Positions 57,179 to 64,000 of a DNA stretch of 64,000 nt are shown here, in pieces. The DNA lies in assembly GCF_001040945.1 (NCBI RefSeq), contig NZ_CP011930.1, positions 2,519,704 to 2,583,703 on the forward strand, written 5' to 3'. The DNA is from Herbaspirillum seropedicae. GTDB lineage: Bacteria > Pseudomonadota > Gammaproteobacteria > Burkholderiales > Burkholderiaceae_D. The position numbers were made by a program, and so were the translations under genes. The notes beneath the pieces are model-generated. The model made no database searches, was not told the origin of the DNA, and saw nothing but the letters and a program-made list of their open reading frames with translations. How positions within the stretch are numbered: position 1 is the first letter of the stretch; each line of letters starts with the position of its first letter.

Positions 57179-58117
57179 ATGAGCATGTCTACCTACGTCG
57201 ATCCCCAGACCTTCCGTGAAATGCAGGACTCCGAAGTGCTGCCCGCTCCCTCGGGCGTACGCCTGAAGATCATGCAGATGTGCCAGCAGGAAGATATTGC
57301 CTTGCCCGAACTGGTGGCCCAGGTCCAGGGCGATCCGGTGCTGGCGGGGCGGCTGATCCAGATCGCCAACATCCCCAACATCAACAAGGGGCGCATGGTG
57401 GCCTCGGTCAATGTCGAGTTGCTGCTGATGGTGGGGCTGCATGCGGTGCGCCAGATGGCGCTGGCGATCTCGCTGACCGAATCGGCGCGACGCGGTGATT
57501 GCGCCGAGTTCGACTATGACGCCTTCTGGAGCCGTTCCACCGCCATGGCCTGCGCCGGACAGGCGCTGGGCGACCTGCTGCAGGTGGCGCCGCCGGCAGA
57601 GATGTTCACCATCGGCCTGCTGGCCGGCATTGGCCAGCTGGGCCTGGCGTCGGCGCGTCCCAAGCGCTATGGCGAGCTGTTGCTGGCCGGGGCAAAGGAT
57701 GCACAACTGCGCGTCCAGGAAAGGGAGAGCTTCGGCTTCGATCATCTGGCGCTGGCCGCTGCCATGATGCAGGACTGGCATTTCCCCCGCATCTTCTGCG
57801 AAGCGGTGCTGCATCATCGCGATCCCGCCGCCAGCGGCCTGGAGGAGGACGACCGCCAGCAGAAGGTGACACGCCTGCTGGAGCTGGCCGGTTGCGTGGC
57901 CGATGTCTGCACGGCCAGTGACGCGCAGCGGGCCGCCTTGCTGCCGCGCCTGCTGCAGCTGGGGCAACACTTCGCGCTGCCGGTATCGAGCCTGGAATAC
58001 GTATGCGGACGGGTCTCCTGGGACTGGAGCGACTGGGGCGCATTGCTCAAGGTGCCGACCCGGGTCTTGCGCGAAATCGGTCCGGAGCTGGCTGCTGCGG
58101 CCGAACAGACGGCTTGA
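57179..58117 (+). CDS. HDOD-domain signalling protein
   Basis: A 312-residue cytoplasmic HDOD protein. The HDOD domain occupies about residues 20-225 (LVAQVQGDPVLAGRLIQIAN, FTIGLLAGIGQLGLA, DHLALAAAMMQDWHFP). HDOD proteins are HD-domain relatives lacking most metal ligands, commonly acting in cyclic-di-GMP, stress or motility signalling without known catalytic activity. Start choice is between MSMSTYV (57179) and MSTYV (57185). It is divergent from the exonuclease gene, and the 286-base intergenic region between them shows no confident promoter. Confidence 0.82.
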   Translation: MSMSTYVDPQTFREMQDSEVLPAPSGVRLKIMQMCQQEDIALPELVAQVQGDPVLAGRLIQIANIPNINKGRMVASVNVELLLMVGLHAVRQMALAISLTESARRGDCAEFDYDAFWSRSTAMACAGQALGDLLQVAPPAEMFTIGLLAGIGQLGLASARPKRYGELLLAGAKDAQLRVQERESFGFDHLALAAAMMQDWHFPRIFCEAVLHHRDPAASGLEEDDRQQKVTRLLELAGCVADVCTASDAQRAALLPRLLQLGQHFALPVSSLEYVCGRVSWDWSDWGALLKVPTRVLREIGPELAAAAEQTA

Positions 58118-58139
58118 TGCGAATTGGCAACAGTCAGAC

Positions 58140-58181
58140 TTTGTCAGCAAATTTCGAAATTCTTTGTTGCTGATTTGTCAG
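58140..58181. promoter_or_regulatory. Nested direct and inverted repeats after the HDOD gene
   Basis: TTTGTCAG occurs at 58140-58147 and 58174-58181. TCAGCAA (58144-58150) and TTGCTGA (58167-58173) form an inverted repeat around the palindrome AATTTCGAAATT. It lies 23 bases after the HDOD stop, in a locally AT-rich patch, and could be an operator or a transcript-end hairpin. Confidence 0.4.
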
Positions 58182-58652
58182 TTTGAAGTGTTACCATGCA
58201 TTCCGCTCTGGAAGTAAAGCTCATCTTTTGACCGTCAAAAAATAAGCCGGACGCCATACCGTCCGCGCGCTGGATATTGGACGTCAGTCAGGAAGGGTGA
58301 GTCCGCGTCGACGGCTGGCTCGCGTTTGCGCAGACCTGCTTCCAGACCGCGCGCAAGGCCGATGAACCCAGCCACCTGATGTTTCTTCCGAAATGCCACG
58401 GCATATGCCGCAGCCTGCCACGAGGACACATATTCATCAAATAGGCCTTGCCTGCGCCCTTTCTGTTCGGAATGCCAGGCGCCTGCCTTTGCTAATGTGT
58501 TCCGATAAAAAACGCGGCGTTTTCCAATCGATTCGCTTCGACCACATCCTGTCACCGTCGACCACGGTGTGAACTGTCACGCCTTGAGCGGGGCCGGATG
58601 GGGTTGCGGCCAACGCTGGCGCGCCGCACCTGACATGAATAGGGGGTCTCCC
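58182..58652. other. Intergenic region upstream of the MetA-like gene
   Basis: About 470 bases. A 106-codon frame on the minus strand (58235-58555) has no ribosome-binding site, no recognised homology and a composition unlike neighbouring genes, so I do not call it. I see no promoter with confidence. The region could hold a decayed gene. Confidence 0.4.
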
Positions 58653-59393
58653 ATGACAAAGAAAATTCTCGGCATTTCCTGCCTGCTGCTGGCGGCCAGC
58701 CAACCCGTCTTTGCGGCGCATCCGCTGGTCACCGACGACGCCGGCGTCCAGGGCGCTGGCGGCATCCAGATTGAAACCAATACCGACTGGAGCCGCCAGA
58801 ACGGCGCGGCCAGCCACGTCGGCGCCTTCACCTTCACCTATGGTGTGACCGATCATCTGGACCTGTTCACCAACCTGCCGCAGACCTTCCAGTCGCCCAC
58901 TGGCACCGGCGTGGGGGATGTCTCGGTGGGCGCCAAATGGCGCTGGCATGAAGCCGATGGCCTGGCGCTGGCCTTCAAGCCGGAGTTCTTCATGCCCAGC
59001 GGCGACGAGCAGAAGGGACTTGGCACCGGCAAGAACGGCCTGGGCCTCACCGGCATCGCCTCCTACGAGACCGGGCCATGGACGCTGCACGGCAACATTG
59101 GCGTGCGCCTGAACCGCTTCCAGCGGGAAGAAGACCAGCAGTCCATGCGCAAGACCGTCTGGCGTGCTTCGGCAGCGGTCTGGTACGGGCTCAACGAGCA
59201 GTGGCGACTGGTGGCCGATACCGGTCTGGCGCAGAACGCCGATGCCGCTAGCAAGAAGCTGCCCTCCTATGCGCTGGTCGGCGTGATCTGGTCGCCCAAC
59301 AAGACGGTGGACCTGGATGCAGGCGCCAAATTCGGCCTGAACAAGGCGGAAGTGACGCGTCAATTCGGCGTGGGCGTGACCCTGCACTTCTGA
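58653..59393 (+). CDS. Outer-membrane protein, MetA-pathway/transporter-like
   Basis: A 246-residue exported beta-barrel-type protein. Signal peptide MTKKILGISCLLLAASQPVFA, cut before AHPLVTDDAG. The HPLVTDDAGVQGAGGIQIE start is typical of the family annotated as MetA-pathway of phenol degradation (putative outer-membrane transporters), and the C terminus ends in VGVTLHF with a terminal Phe. Substrate is unknown, and no aromatic-degradation genes are near. The ATG at 58653 is chosen because it opens the signal peptide. Confidence 0.82.
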   Translation: MTKKILGISCLLLAASQPVFAAHPLVTDDAGVQGAGGIQIETNTDWSRQNGAASHVGAFTFTYGVTDHLDLFTNLPQTFQSPTGTGVGDVSVGAKWRWHEADGLALAFKPEFFMPSGDEQKGLGTGKNGLGLTGIASYETGPWTLHGNIGVRLNRFQREEDQQSMRKTVWRASAAVWYGLNEQWRLVADTGLAQNADAASKKLPSYALVGVIWSPNKTVDLDAGAKFGLNKAEVTRQFGVGVTLHF

Positions 59394-59510
59394 GTTGAGC
59401 GATGCGAAGGTCGGGTCAGTCTGTGCAGTGCAGCATGCAATCGACTGGAAAGACTGACCAAATCTGCTATCGTTGACCCTGGCACAGGGCCACGACTAAG
59501 GAGACGACAG

Positions 59511-59717
59511 ATGGATCTGGTGGAAAAATTCGATGCCAAGGGCAAGACCGGCGCACCTTACCACGTTGAGGTGTACCAGACGCAGCAGGACGAGGCCGAC
59601 GAAGCGGTACAGGCGTTCAGCCGCACCTACAAGTTGACCGATGGCCGCGCGCTCGATCCCCTGACCAATGAGAAATTCAGGATCGTCCAGACCGGGGAAA
59701 AGATCTACCGCGTCTGA
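59511..59717 (+). CDS. Small hypothetical protein, 68 residues
   Basis: This protein is not recognised. It is short and soluble (MDLVEKFDAKGKTGAPYHVE start, VQTGEKIYRV end), with beta-strand-like segments VEVYQTQQDEADEAVQAFS and KLTDGRALDPL. The start ATG follows AAGGAGACGACAG, a good ribosome-binding site, and a strong terminator follows. It resembles short conserved unknowns in beta-proteobacteria, by impression only. A TGCTATCGT motif about 45 bases upstream loosely resembles the RpoS-type -10 motifs seen elsewhere. Confidence 0.75.
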   Translation: MDLVEKFDAKGKTGAPYHVEVYQTQQDEADEAVQAFSRTYKLTDGRALDPLTNEKFRIVQTGEKIYRV

Positions 59718-59755
59718 GTCCTCCCGGACCCCGCAACACGACGATCAAGCTGACC

Positions 59756-59787
59756 AAGCCGGCGCCGCAAGGCGGCCGGCTTTTTTT
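59756..59787 (+). terminator. Intrinsic terminator after the 68-residue gene
   Basis: AAGCCGGC (59756-59763) and GCCGGCTT (59775-59782) form an 8-bp stem followed by a T-run to 59787. Confidence 0.9.
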
Positions 59788-59835
59788 GCGCCTGTGTGAC
59801 GGTAGGCCCGCCTCGCAGGCAGCTTCCCGTCAACG

Positions 59836-61026
59836 TCAGAAGGCGTCGCCCGGCACCCGCACCCAGCCTTCCATGAGCACCCGCGCACTGCGGCTCATGA
59901 TGGCCTTGGTGACGACCCACTGGCCGTCTTCCAGTTTGGCCTCTGCACCCACGCGCAAGGTGCCAGACGGATGGCCGAAACGCACGCTATTGCGCTCCCC
60001 GCCGCCCGCTGCCAGGTTCACCAGCGTGCCCGGAATGGCCGCCGCCGTGCCAATGGCGACCGCCGCGGTGCCCATCATCGCGTGGTGCAGCTTGCCCATG
60101 GACATGGCGCGCACCAGCACGTCGGTATCCTGCACGGTGACGGTCTTGCCGCTGGAAGAGACATATTCCCTGGGAGCAGCGACGAAGGCCACCTTGGGCG
60201 TGTGCTGGCGGGTGGCGGCTTCTTCGACCTTGCTGATGAGTCCCATGCGCATCGCCCCATGGGCGCGGATGGTCTCGAAGCGGGCCAGGGCGGCCGGGTC
60301 GCTGTTGATGGCGTCCTGCAGTTCGGTGCCGGTATAGCCGATCTCTTCGGCCTTGAGGAAGATGGTGGGAATGCCGGCATTGATCATGGTGGCCTGGAAG
60401 CTGCCCACGCCAGGCACTTCCAGCGTATCGACCACATTGCCAGTCGGGAACATGGCGCCGCCTGCGCCTTCTTCCTCAGCGGCCGGGTCCATGAACTCGA
60501 GCTGCACTTCGGCAGCGGGGAAGGTCACGCCATCGAGTTCGAAGTCACCGGTTTCCTGCACCTGGCCGCCGCGCATCGGCACATGGGCCACGATGGTCTT
60601 GCCGATGTTGGCTTGCCAGATGGTGATGACGGCCACGCCATCCTGCGGCAGCCTGGAAGGATCGACCAGCCCGGCGGCAATCGCGAAGGGACCGACGGCA
60701 GCCGACAGGTTGCCGCAATTGCCGCTCCAGTCGACGAAATCCTGGTCGATGGAAACCTGGCCGAACAGGTAGTCGACATCATGGCCAGGCCGCACGCTGC
60801 GCGAGATGATGACCGTCTTGCTGGTGCTGGAGGTGGCGCCGCCCATGCCGTCGATCTGCTTGCCATAGGGGTCGGGGCTGCCGATCACCCGTTGCAGCAG
60901 CTTGTCGCGGGCAGGGCCCGGTACGCGGGCGGCCTCGGGCAGGTCATCCAGCTTGAAGAAGACGCCCTTGCTGGTGCCACCACGCAGGTAGGTGGCGGGG
61001 ATGCGGATCTGCGGGACTTGGCTCAT
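59836..61026 (-). CDS. prpF: 2-methylaconitate cis-trans isomerase PrpF
   Basis: A 396-residue PrpF. It isomerises the 2-methylaconitate made by AcnD so that aconitase B can continue the 2-methylcitrate cycle of propionate breakdown. Conserved segments are IPATYLRGGTSKGVFF, DGMGGATSSTSKTVI and SGNCGNLSAAVGPFAI, the last carrying the Cys of the active site. It overlaps acnD by four bases (ATGA). No prpB or prpC lies in the window, so the rest of the cycle is encoded beyond it. Confidence 0.95.
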   Translation of the reverse strand: MSQVPQIRIPATYLRGGTSKGVFFKLDDLPEAARVPGPARDKLLQRVIGSPDPYGKQIDGMGGATSSTSKTVIISRSVRPGHDVDYLFGQVSIDQDFVDWSGNCGNLSAAVGPFAIAAGLVDPSRLPQDGVAVITIWQANIGKTIVAHVPMRGGQVQETGDFELDGVTFPAAEVQLEFMDPAAEEEGAGGAMFPTGNVVDTLEVPGVGSFQATMINAGIPTIFLKAEEIGYTGTELQDAINSDPAALARFETIRAHGAMRMGLISKVEEAATRQHTPKVAFVAAPREYVSSSGKTVTVQDTDVLVRAMSMGKLHHAMMGTAAVAIGTAAAIPGTLVNLAAGGGERNSVRFGHPSGTLRVGAEAKLEDGQWVVTKAIMSRSARVLMEGWVRVPGDAF

Positions 61027-63644
61027 GCTTGTTCCTTGGCGTTCTGGCCGGCGTTGGCGGAGGCTTCCAGGAAATCCTGGGCGAAGCGTTGCAGCACGCC
61101 GCCGGCTTCGTAGATCGAGACTTCTTCAGCGGTATCGAGGCGGCAGGTCACCGGCACTTCCACGCGCTCGCCGTTCTTGCGGTGGATCACCAGCGTCAGG
61201 TCGGCGCGCGGACGGCGCTGGCCGATGACGTCATAGGTTTCGGTGCCGTCGATGGCGTAGGTGTTGCGGTTCTCGCCGGCCTTGAATTCCAGCGGCAGCA
61301 CGCCCATGCCGATCAGGTTGGTGCGGTGGATGCGTTCAAAGCCTTCGGCCACGATGGCTTCCACCCCGGCCAGGCGCACGCCCTTGGCGGCCCAGTCACG
61401 CGATGAACCCTGGCCGTAGTCGGCGCCGGCGATGATGATCAGCGGCTGCTTGCGCTCCATGTAGGTTTCGATGGTTTCCCACATGCGCATGACTTTGCCT
61501 TCTGGTTCCAGGCGCGCCAGCGAACCTTGTTGCACGCTGCCATCGGCTTTCTTGACCATCTCGTTGAACAGCTTGGGATTGGCGAAGGTGGCGCGCTGCG
61601 CAGTCAGGTGGTCGCCACGGTGGGTGGCGTAGGAGTTGAAGTCTTCTTCCGGCAAGCCCATCTTGGCCAGGTATTCGCCAGCGGCGCTGTCGAGCAGGAT
61701 GGCGTTGGAGGGCGAAAGGTGGTCGGTGGTGATGTTGTCGCCCAGCACCGCCAGCGGACGCATGCCCGACAGCGTGCGCTCACCGGCCAGTGCGCCTTCC
61801 CAGTAGGGCGGACGGCGGATGTAGGTGCTCTGCGGACGCCAGTCATACAGCGGGCTGACCGACTGGCTGCGATCCACGCGGGCAGCGAACATGGGGGTGT
61901 AGACATTGCGGAACTGCTGCGGCTTGACCGCGGCGGTCACGACGGCGTCGATTTCCTCGTCGCTGGGCCAGATGTCCTTCAGGCGGATTTCCCGGCCCTC
62001 GGCGGTCACGCCCAGCACGTCCTGTTCGATGTCGAAGCGGATGGTGCCGGCAATGGCATAGGCCACGACCAGCGGCGGCGAGGCCAGGAAGGCCTGCTTG
62101 GCGTAGGGGTGGATACGGCCATCGAAGTTGCGGTTGCCGGACAGCACCGCCGTGCTGTAGAGATCGCGGTCGATGATTTCCTGCTGGATCTTGGGATCGA
62201 GCGCACCGGACATGCCATTGCAGGTGGTGCAGGCAAAGGCGACGATGCCAAAGCCCAGTTTTTCCAGGTCGGCGGTCAGGCCCGCTTCTTCCAGGTACAG
62301 TTCCACCGCCTTGGAGCCGGGCGCCAGCGAGCTCTTCACCCAGGGCTTGCGGGCCAGGCCGAGGCGATTGGCATTGCGCGCCAAGAGGCCCGCCGCGATC
62401 ACGTTGCGGGGATTGCTGGTATTGGTGCAGCTGGTGATGGCGGCGATGATGACGGCGCCATCGGGCATCTTGCCAGGTTCGTTCTCGACCTTGCCGGCGA
62501 TGCCTTGCGCGGCCAGTTCGGAGACCGGCAGGCGCTTGTGCGGATTGCTCGGGCCGGCCAGGGTGCGCACCACGGTGGAAAGGTCGAAGCGCAGCACGCG
62601 TTCATACTCGACCTTGGCCAGGGTGTCGGACCACAGGCCGGCCTCTTTGGCATAGGTTTCCACCAGCTTGACCTGTTCGTCCTCGCGTCCGGTGAGCTTC
62701 AGATAGTCGATGGTCTGCTGGTCGATGGAGAACATGGCAGCCGTCGCGCCGTATTCAGGGGCCATGTTGGAGATGGTGGCGCGGTCGCCCAGGGTCAGGC
62801 TGGCGGCGCCGTCGCCGTAGAACTCCAGGTAGGCGCCGACCACCTTTTGCTTGCGCAGGAATTCGGTCAGCGACAGCACGATGTCGGTGGCGGTGATGCC
62901 CGGCTGGCGGCGGCCAGTCAATTCCACCCCGATGATGTCGGGCAGGCGCATCCAGGACGCGCGGCCCAGCATGACGTTCTCGGCCTCCAGGCCACCCACG
63001 CCGATGGCGATCACGCCCAGCGCATCCACGTGCGGGGTGTGGCTGTCGGTGCCGACCAGGGTGTCGGGGAAGGCCACGCCATCCTTGGCGTGGATGACCG
63101 GCGACATTTTTTCCAGGTTGATCTGGTGCATGATGCCGTTACCGGGCGGAATGACGTCCACATTCTCGAAGGCTAGCTTGGTCCAGTCGATAAAATGGAA
63201 GCGGTCTTCATTGCGGCGGTCTTCGATGGCACGATTCTTTACAAAGGCTTGCGGGTCGTCGCCGCCGCATTCCACCGCCAAAGAATGGTCCACGATCAGT
63301 TGCACCGGCACCACCGGATTGACCTTGGCCGGGTCGCCGCCCATGTCGGCAATGGCGTCGCGCAGGCCGGCCAGGTCCACCAGCGCGGTCTGGCCCAGGA
63401 TGTCGTGGCAGACCACGCGCGCGGGGAACCAGGGGAAATCCAGCTCGCGCTTGCGTTCGATCAGCTGGCGCAGCGAATCGGTGAGGGTCGCCGGATCGCA
63501 GCGGCGCACCAGGTTTTCCGCCAGCACGCGGGAAGTGTAGGGCAGGGTGTCCCAGGCGCCGGGACGGATCGCCTCCACGGCGGCGCGGGCGTCGAAGTAA
63601 TCCAGGCGGGTGCCGGGCAACTGCTTGCGGTATTGGGTGTTCAT
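61023..63644 (-). CDS. acnD: 2-methylcitrate dehydratase AcnD (Fe-S)
   Basis: An 873-residue aconitase-family enzyme. The three cluster cysteines are in AITSCTNTSNP and ACTTCNGMSGALDP. The substrate and structural segments GTDSHTPHVDALGVI and GADYGQGSSRDWAAKGVRL are intact. AcnD dehydrates 2-methylcitrate to 2-methylaconitate and works with PrpF, in place of the Fe-S-independent PrpD. Pairing with prpF directs the call over ordinary aconitase A. A GntR regulator gene lies 54 bases upstream on the same strand. Confidence 0.94.
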   Translation of the reverse strand: MNTQYRKQLPGTRLDYFDARAAVEAIRPGAWDTLPYTSRVLAENLVRRCDPATLTDSLRQLIERKRELDFPWFPARVVCHDILGQTALVDLAGLRDAIADMGGDPAKVNPVVPVQLIVDHSLAVECGGDDPQAFVKNRAIEDRRNEDRFHFIDWTKLAFENVDVIPPGNGIMHQINLEKMSPVIHAKDGVAFPDTLVGTDSHTPHVDALGVIAIGVGGLEAENVMLGRASWMRLPDIIGVELTGRRQPGITATDIVLSLTEFLRKQKVVGAYLEFYGDGAASLTLGDRATISNMAPEYGATAAMFSIDQQTIDYLKLTGREDEQVKLVETYAKEAGLWSDTLAKVEYERVLRFDLSTVVRTLAGPSNPHKRLPVSELAAQGIAGKVENEPGKMPDGAVIIAAITSCTNTSNPRNVIAAGLLARNANRLGLARKPWVKSSLAPGSKAVELYLEEAGLTADLEKLGFGIVAFACTTCNGMSGALDPKIQQEIIDRDLYSTAVLSGNRNFDGRIHPYAKQAFLASPPLVVAYAIAGTIRFDIEQDVLGVTAEGREIRLKDIWPSDEEIDAVVTAAVKPQQFRNVYTPMFAARVDRSQSVSPLYDWRPQSTYIRRPPYWEGALAGERTLSGMRPLAVLGDNITTDHLSPSNAILLDSAAGEYLAKMGLPEEDFNSYATHRGDHLTAQRATFANPKLFNEMVKKADGSVQQGSLARLEPEGKVMRMWETIETYMERKQPLIIIAGADYGQGSSRDWAAKGVRLAGVEAIVAEGFERIHRTNLIGMGVLPLEFKAGENRNTYAIDGTETYDVIGQRRPRADLTLVIHRKNGERVEVPVTCRLDTAEEVSIYEAGGVLQRFAQDFLEASANAGQNAKEQA

Positions 63645-63698
63645 GGCGGTTGGCTCGTGTCTCGTTGATGGAATGGTTATCGGCTTATCTGGTGCGGC

Positions 63699-64000
63699 TC
63701 ATGCGCCGGAGGCTTGTCCGGCCCGCTTTCCCGCGCCGCCGGCCTGGGCCTGCGCGATCTGGTGTTCGATGTTGCGGCGTGACGCGCCGATGTGACGGCG
63801 CATGAGCAGGTCAGCCAGTTCGCCGTCGCCGTCGGCCAGGGCGTCGAGGATGCGATGGTGTTCGGCGAAGGCCTGGCGCGGGCGGTGCGGGGTGGCGGAA
63901 TACTGGATGCGGTACATGCGGGCCAACTGGTAAAGTTCGCCGCAGAGGATGCGGGTGAGGATCTGGTTGCCGCTTGCCTGGATGATCTTGTAATGGAAGT
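63699..64000 (-). CDS. GntR/FCD regulator, C-terminal part, cut by window edge
   Basis: The frame stays open through the window edge; the visible 100 residues begin with FHYKIIQASGNQILTRILCG and include the FCD ligand-domain His in EHHRILDALADGDGELADLL, as in GntR/FadR-type regulators. The DNA-binding domain is outside the window. It is upstream of acnD-prpF on the same strand and is the likely regulator of the 2-methylcitrate genes. The C terminus is Ala/Gly/Gln-rich and unconserved. Confidence 0.85.
   Translation of the reverse strand, partial: FHYKIIQASGNQILTRILCGELYQLARMYRIQYSATPHRPRQAFAEHHRILDALADGDGELADLLMRRHIGASRRNIEHQIAQAQAGGAGKRAGQASGA

Noticed and set aside
58235..58555. A 106-codon minus-strand frame between the HDOD and MetA-like genes
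   Set aside because: It has no ribosome-binding site, no recognisable family and a GTG-type start; it may be a decayed gene but cannot be supported.

Overview
The window is a high-GC chromosomal segment of a beta-proteobacterium, most likely from the Oxalobacteraceae (Herbaspirillum-like). This placement is an inference from gene families and gene order (tesA/ybbA pair, long single-chain purL, acnD-prpF 2-methylcitrate genes, imuA-imuB-dnaE2 cassette, OmpC-type beta-proteobacterial porin), not from a database match. Genes are densely packed on both strands. I saw no rRNA, tRNA, CRISPR array, insertion sequence or prophage. The first and last genes are cut by the window edges.

Layout. 1-6 kb: the end of a class I glutamine amidotransferase, a divergent tesA/ybbA pair, an EamA exporter overlapping the NAD(P)HX repair enzyme Nnr, and a D-amino-acid-dehydrogenase-like flavoprotein. 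6.5-16 kb: core genes, namely purL, a major porin, a periplasmic parvulin-type isomerase, bolA-yciB, msrB and selO. 16-20 kb: a four-gene Liv-type ABC importer without a binding protein, whose two ATPases carry complementary changes in nucleotide-site motifs. 20-27.5 kb: a probable catabolic module (MFS transporter, SDR dehydrogenase, aldehyde dehydrogenase) with divergent GntR/FCD and LysR regulators, then a membrane diguanylate cyclase. 27.5-33 kb: the SOS mutasome imuA-imuB-dnaE2 behind a near-perfect LexA box. 33-42.5 kb: small stress-type genes (KGG protein, DUF4142 protein, PfpI/DJ-1 protein, SemiSWEET, CBS-domain protein, several short unknowns) plus a PoxB-like enzyme and a Fic-domain gene. 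The fic gene is bracketed by two tandem arrays of a 20-bp AT-rich repeat. 42.7-47.6 kb: Ku-LigD end-joining genes and a Cho/UvrC-like GIY-YIG nuclease. 47.6-51 kb: an unrecognised outer-membrane-type protein, an alpha/beta hydrolase and a lone binding protein. 51-57 kb: the four-gene ligase-associated DNA repair operon (MBL exonuclease, ATP ligase, Lhr-like helicase, PdeM). 57-64 kb: an HDOD protein, a MetA-like outer-membrane protein, prpF-acnD and the end of a GntR regulator.

The main theme is DNA damage tolerance. Four repair or mutagenesis loci (ImuAB-DnaE2, Ku-LigD, a Cho-like nuclease, and the ligase-associated operon) lie within about 30 kb, next to stress-type genes. The observations most worth checking are: (1) 20-bp tandem repeats, in the same orientation, flanking both ends of fic; (2) a 56-nt element with conserved blocks at identical spacing upstream of both ku-ligD and the GIY-YIG nuclease gene; (3) LivF/LivG motif changes predicted to fall in the same composite ATP site; (4) a common CTA-type -10-like motif upstream of four small stress-type genes; and (5) a 24-nt operator-like motif on both sides of the GntR regulator gene.
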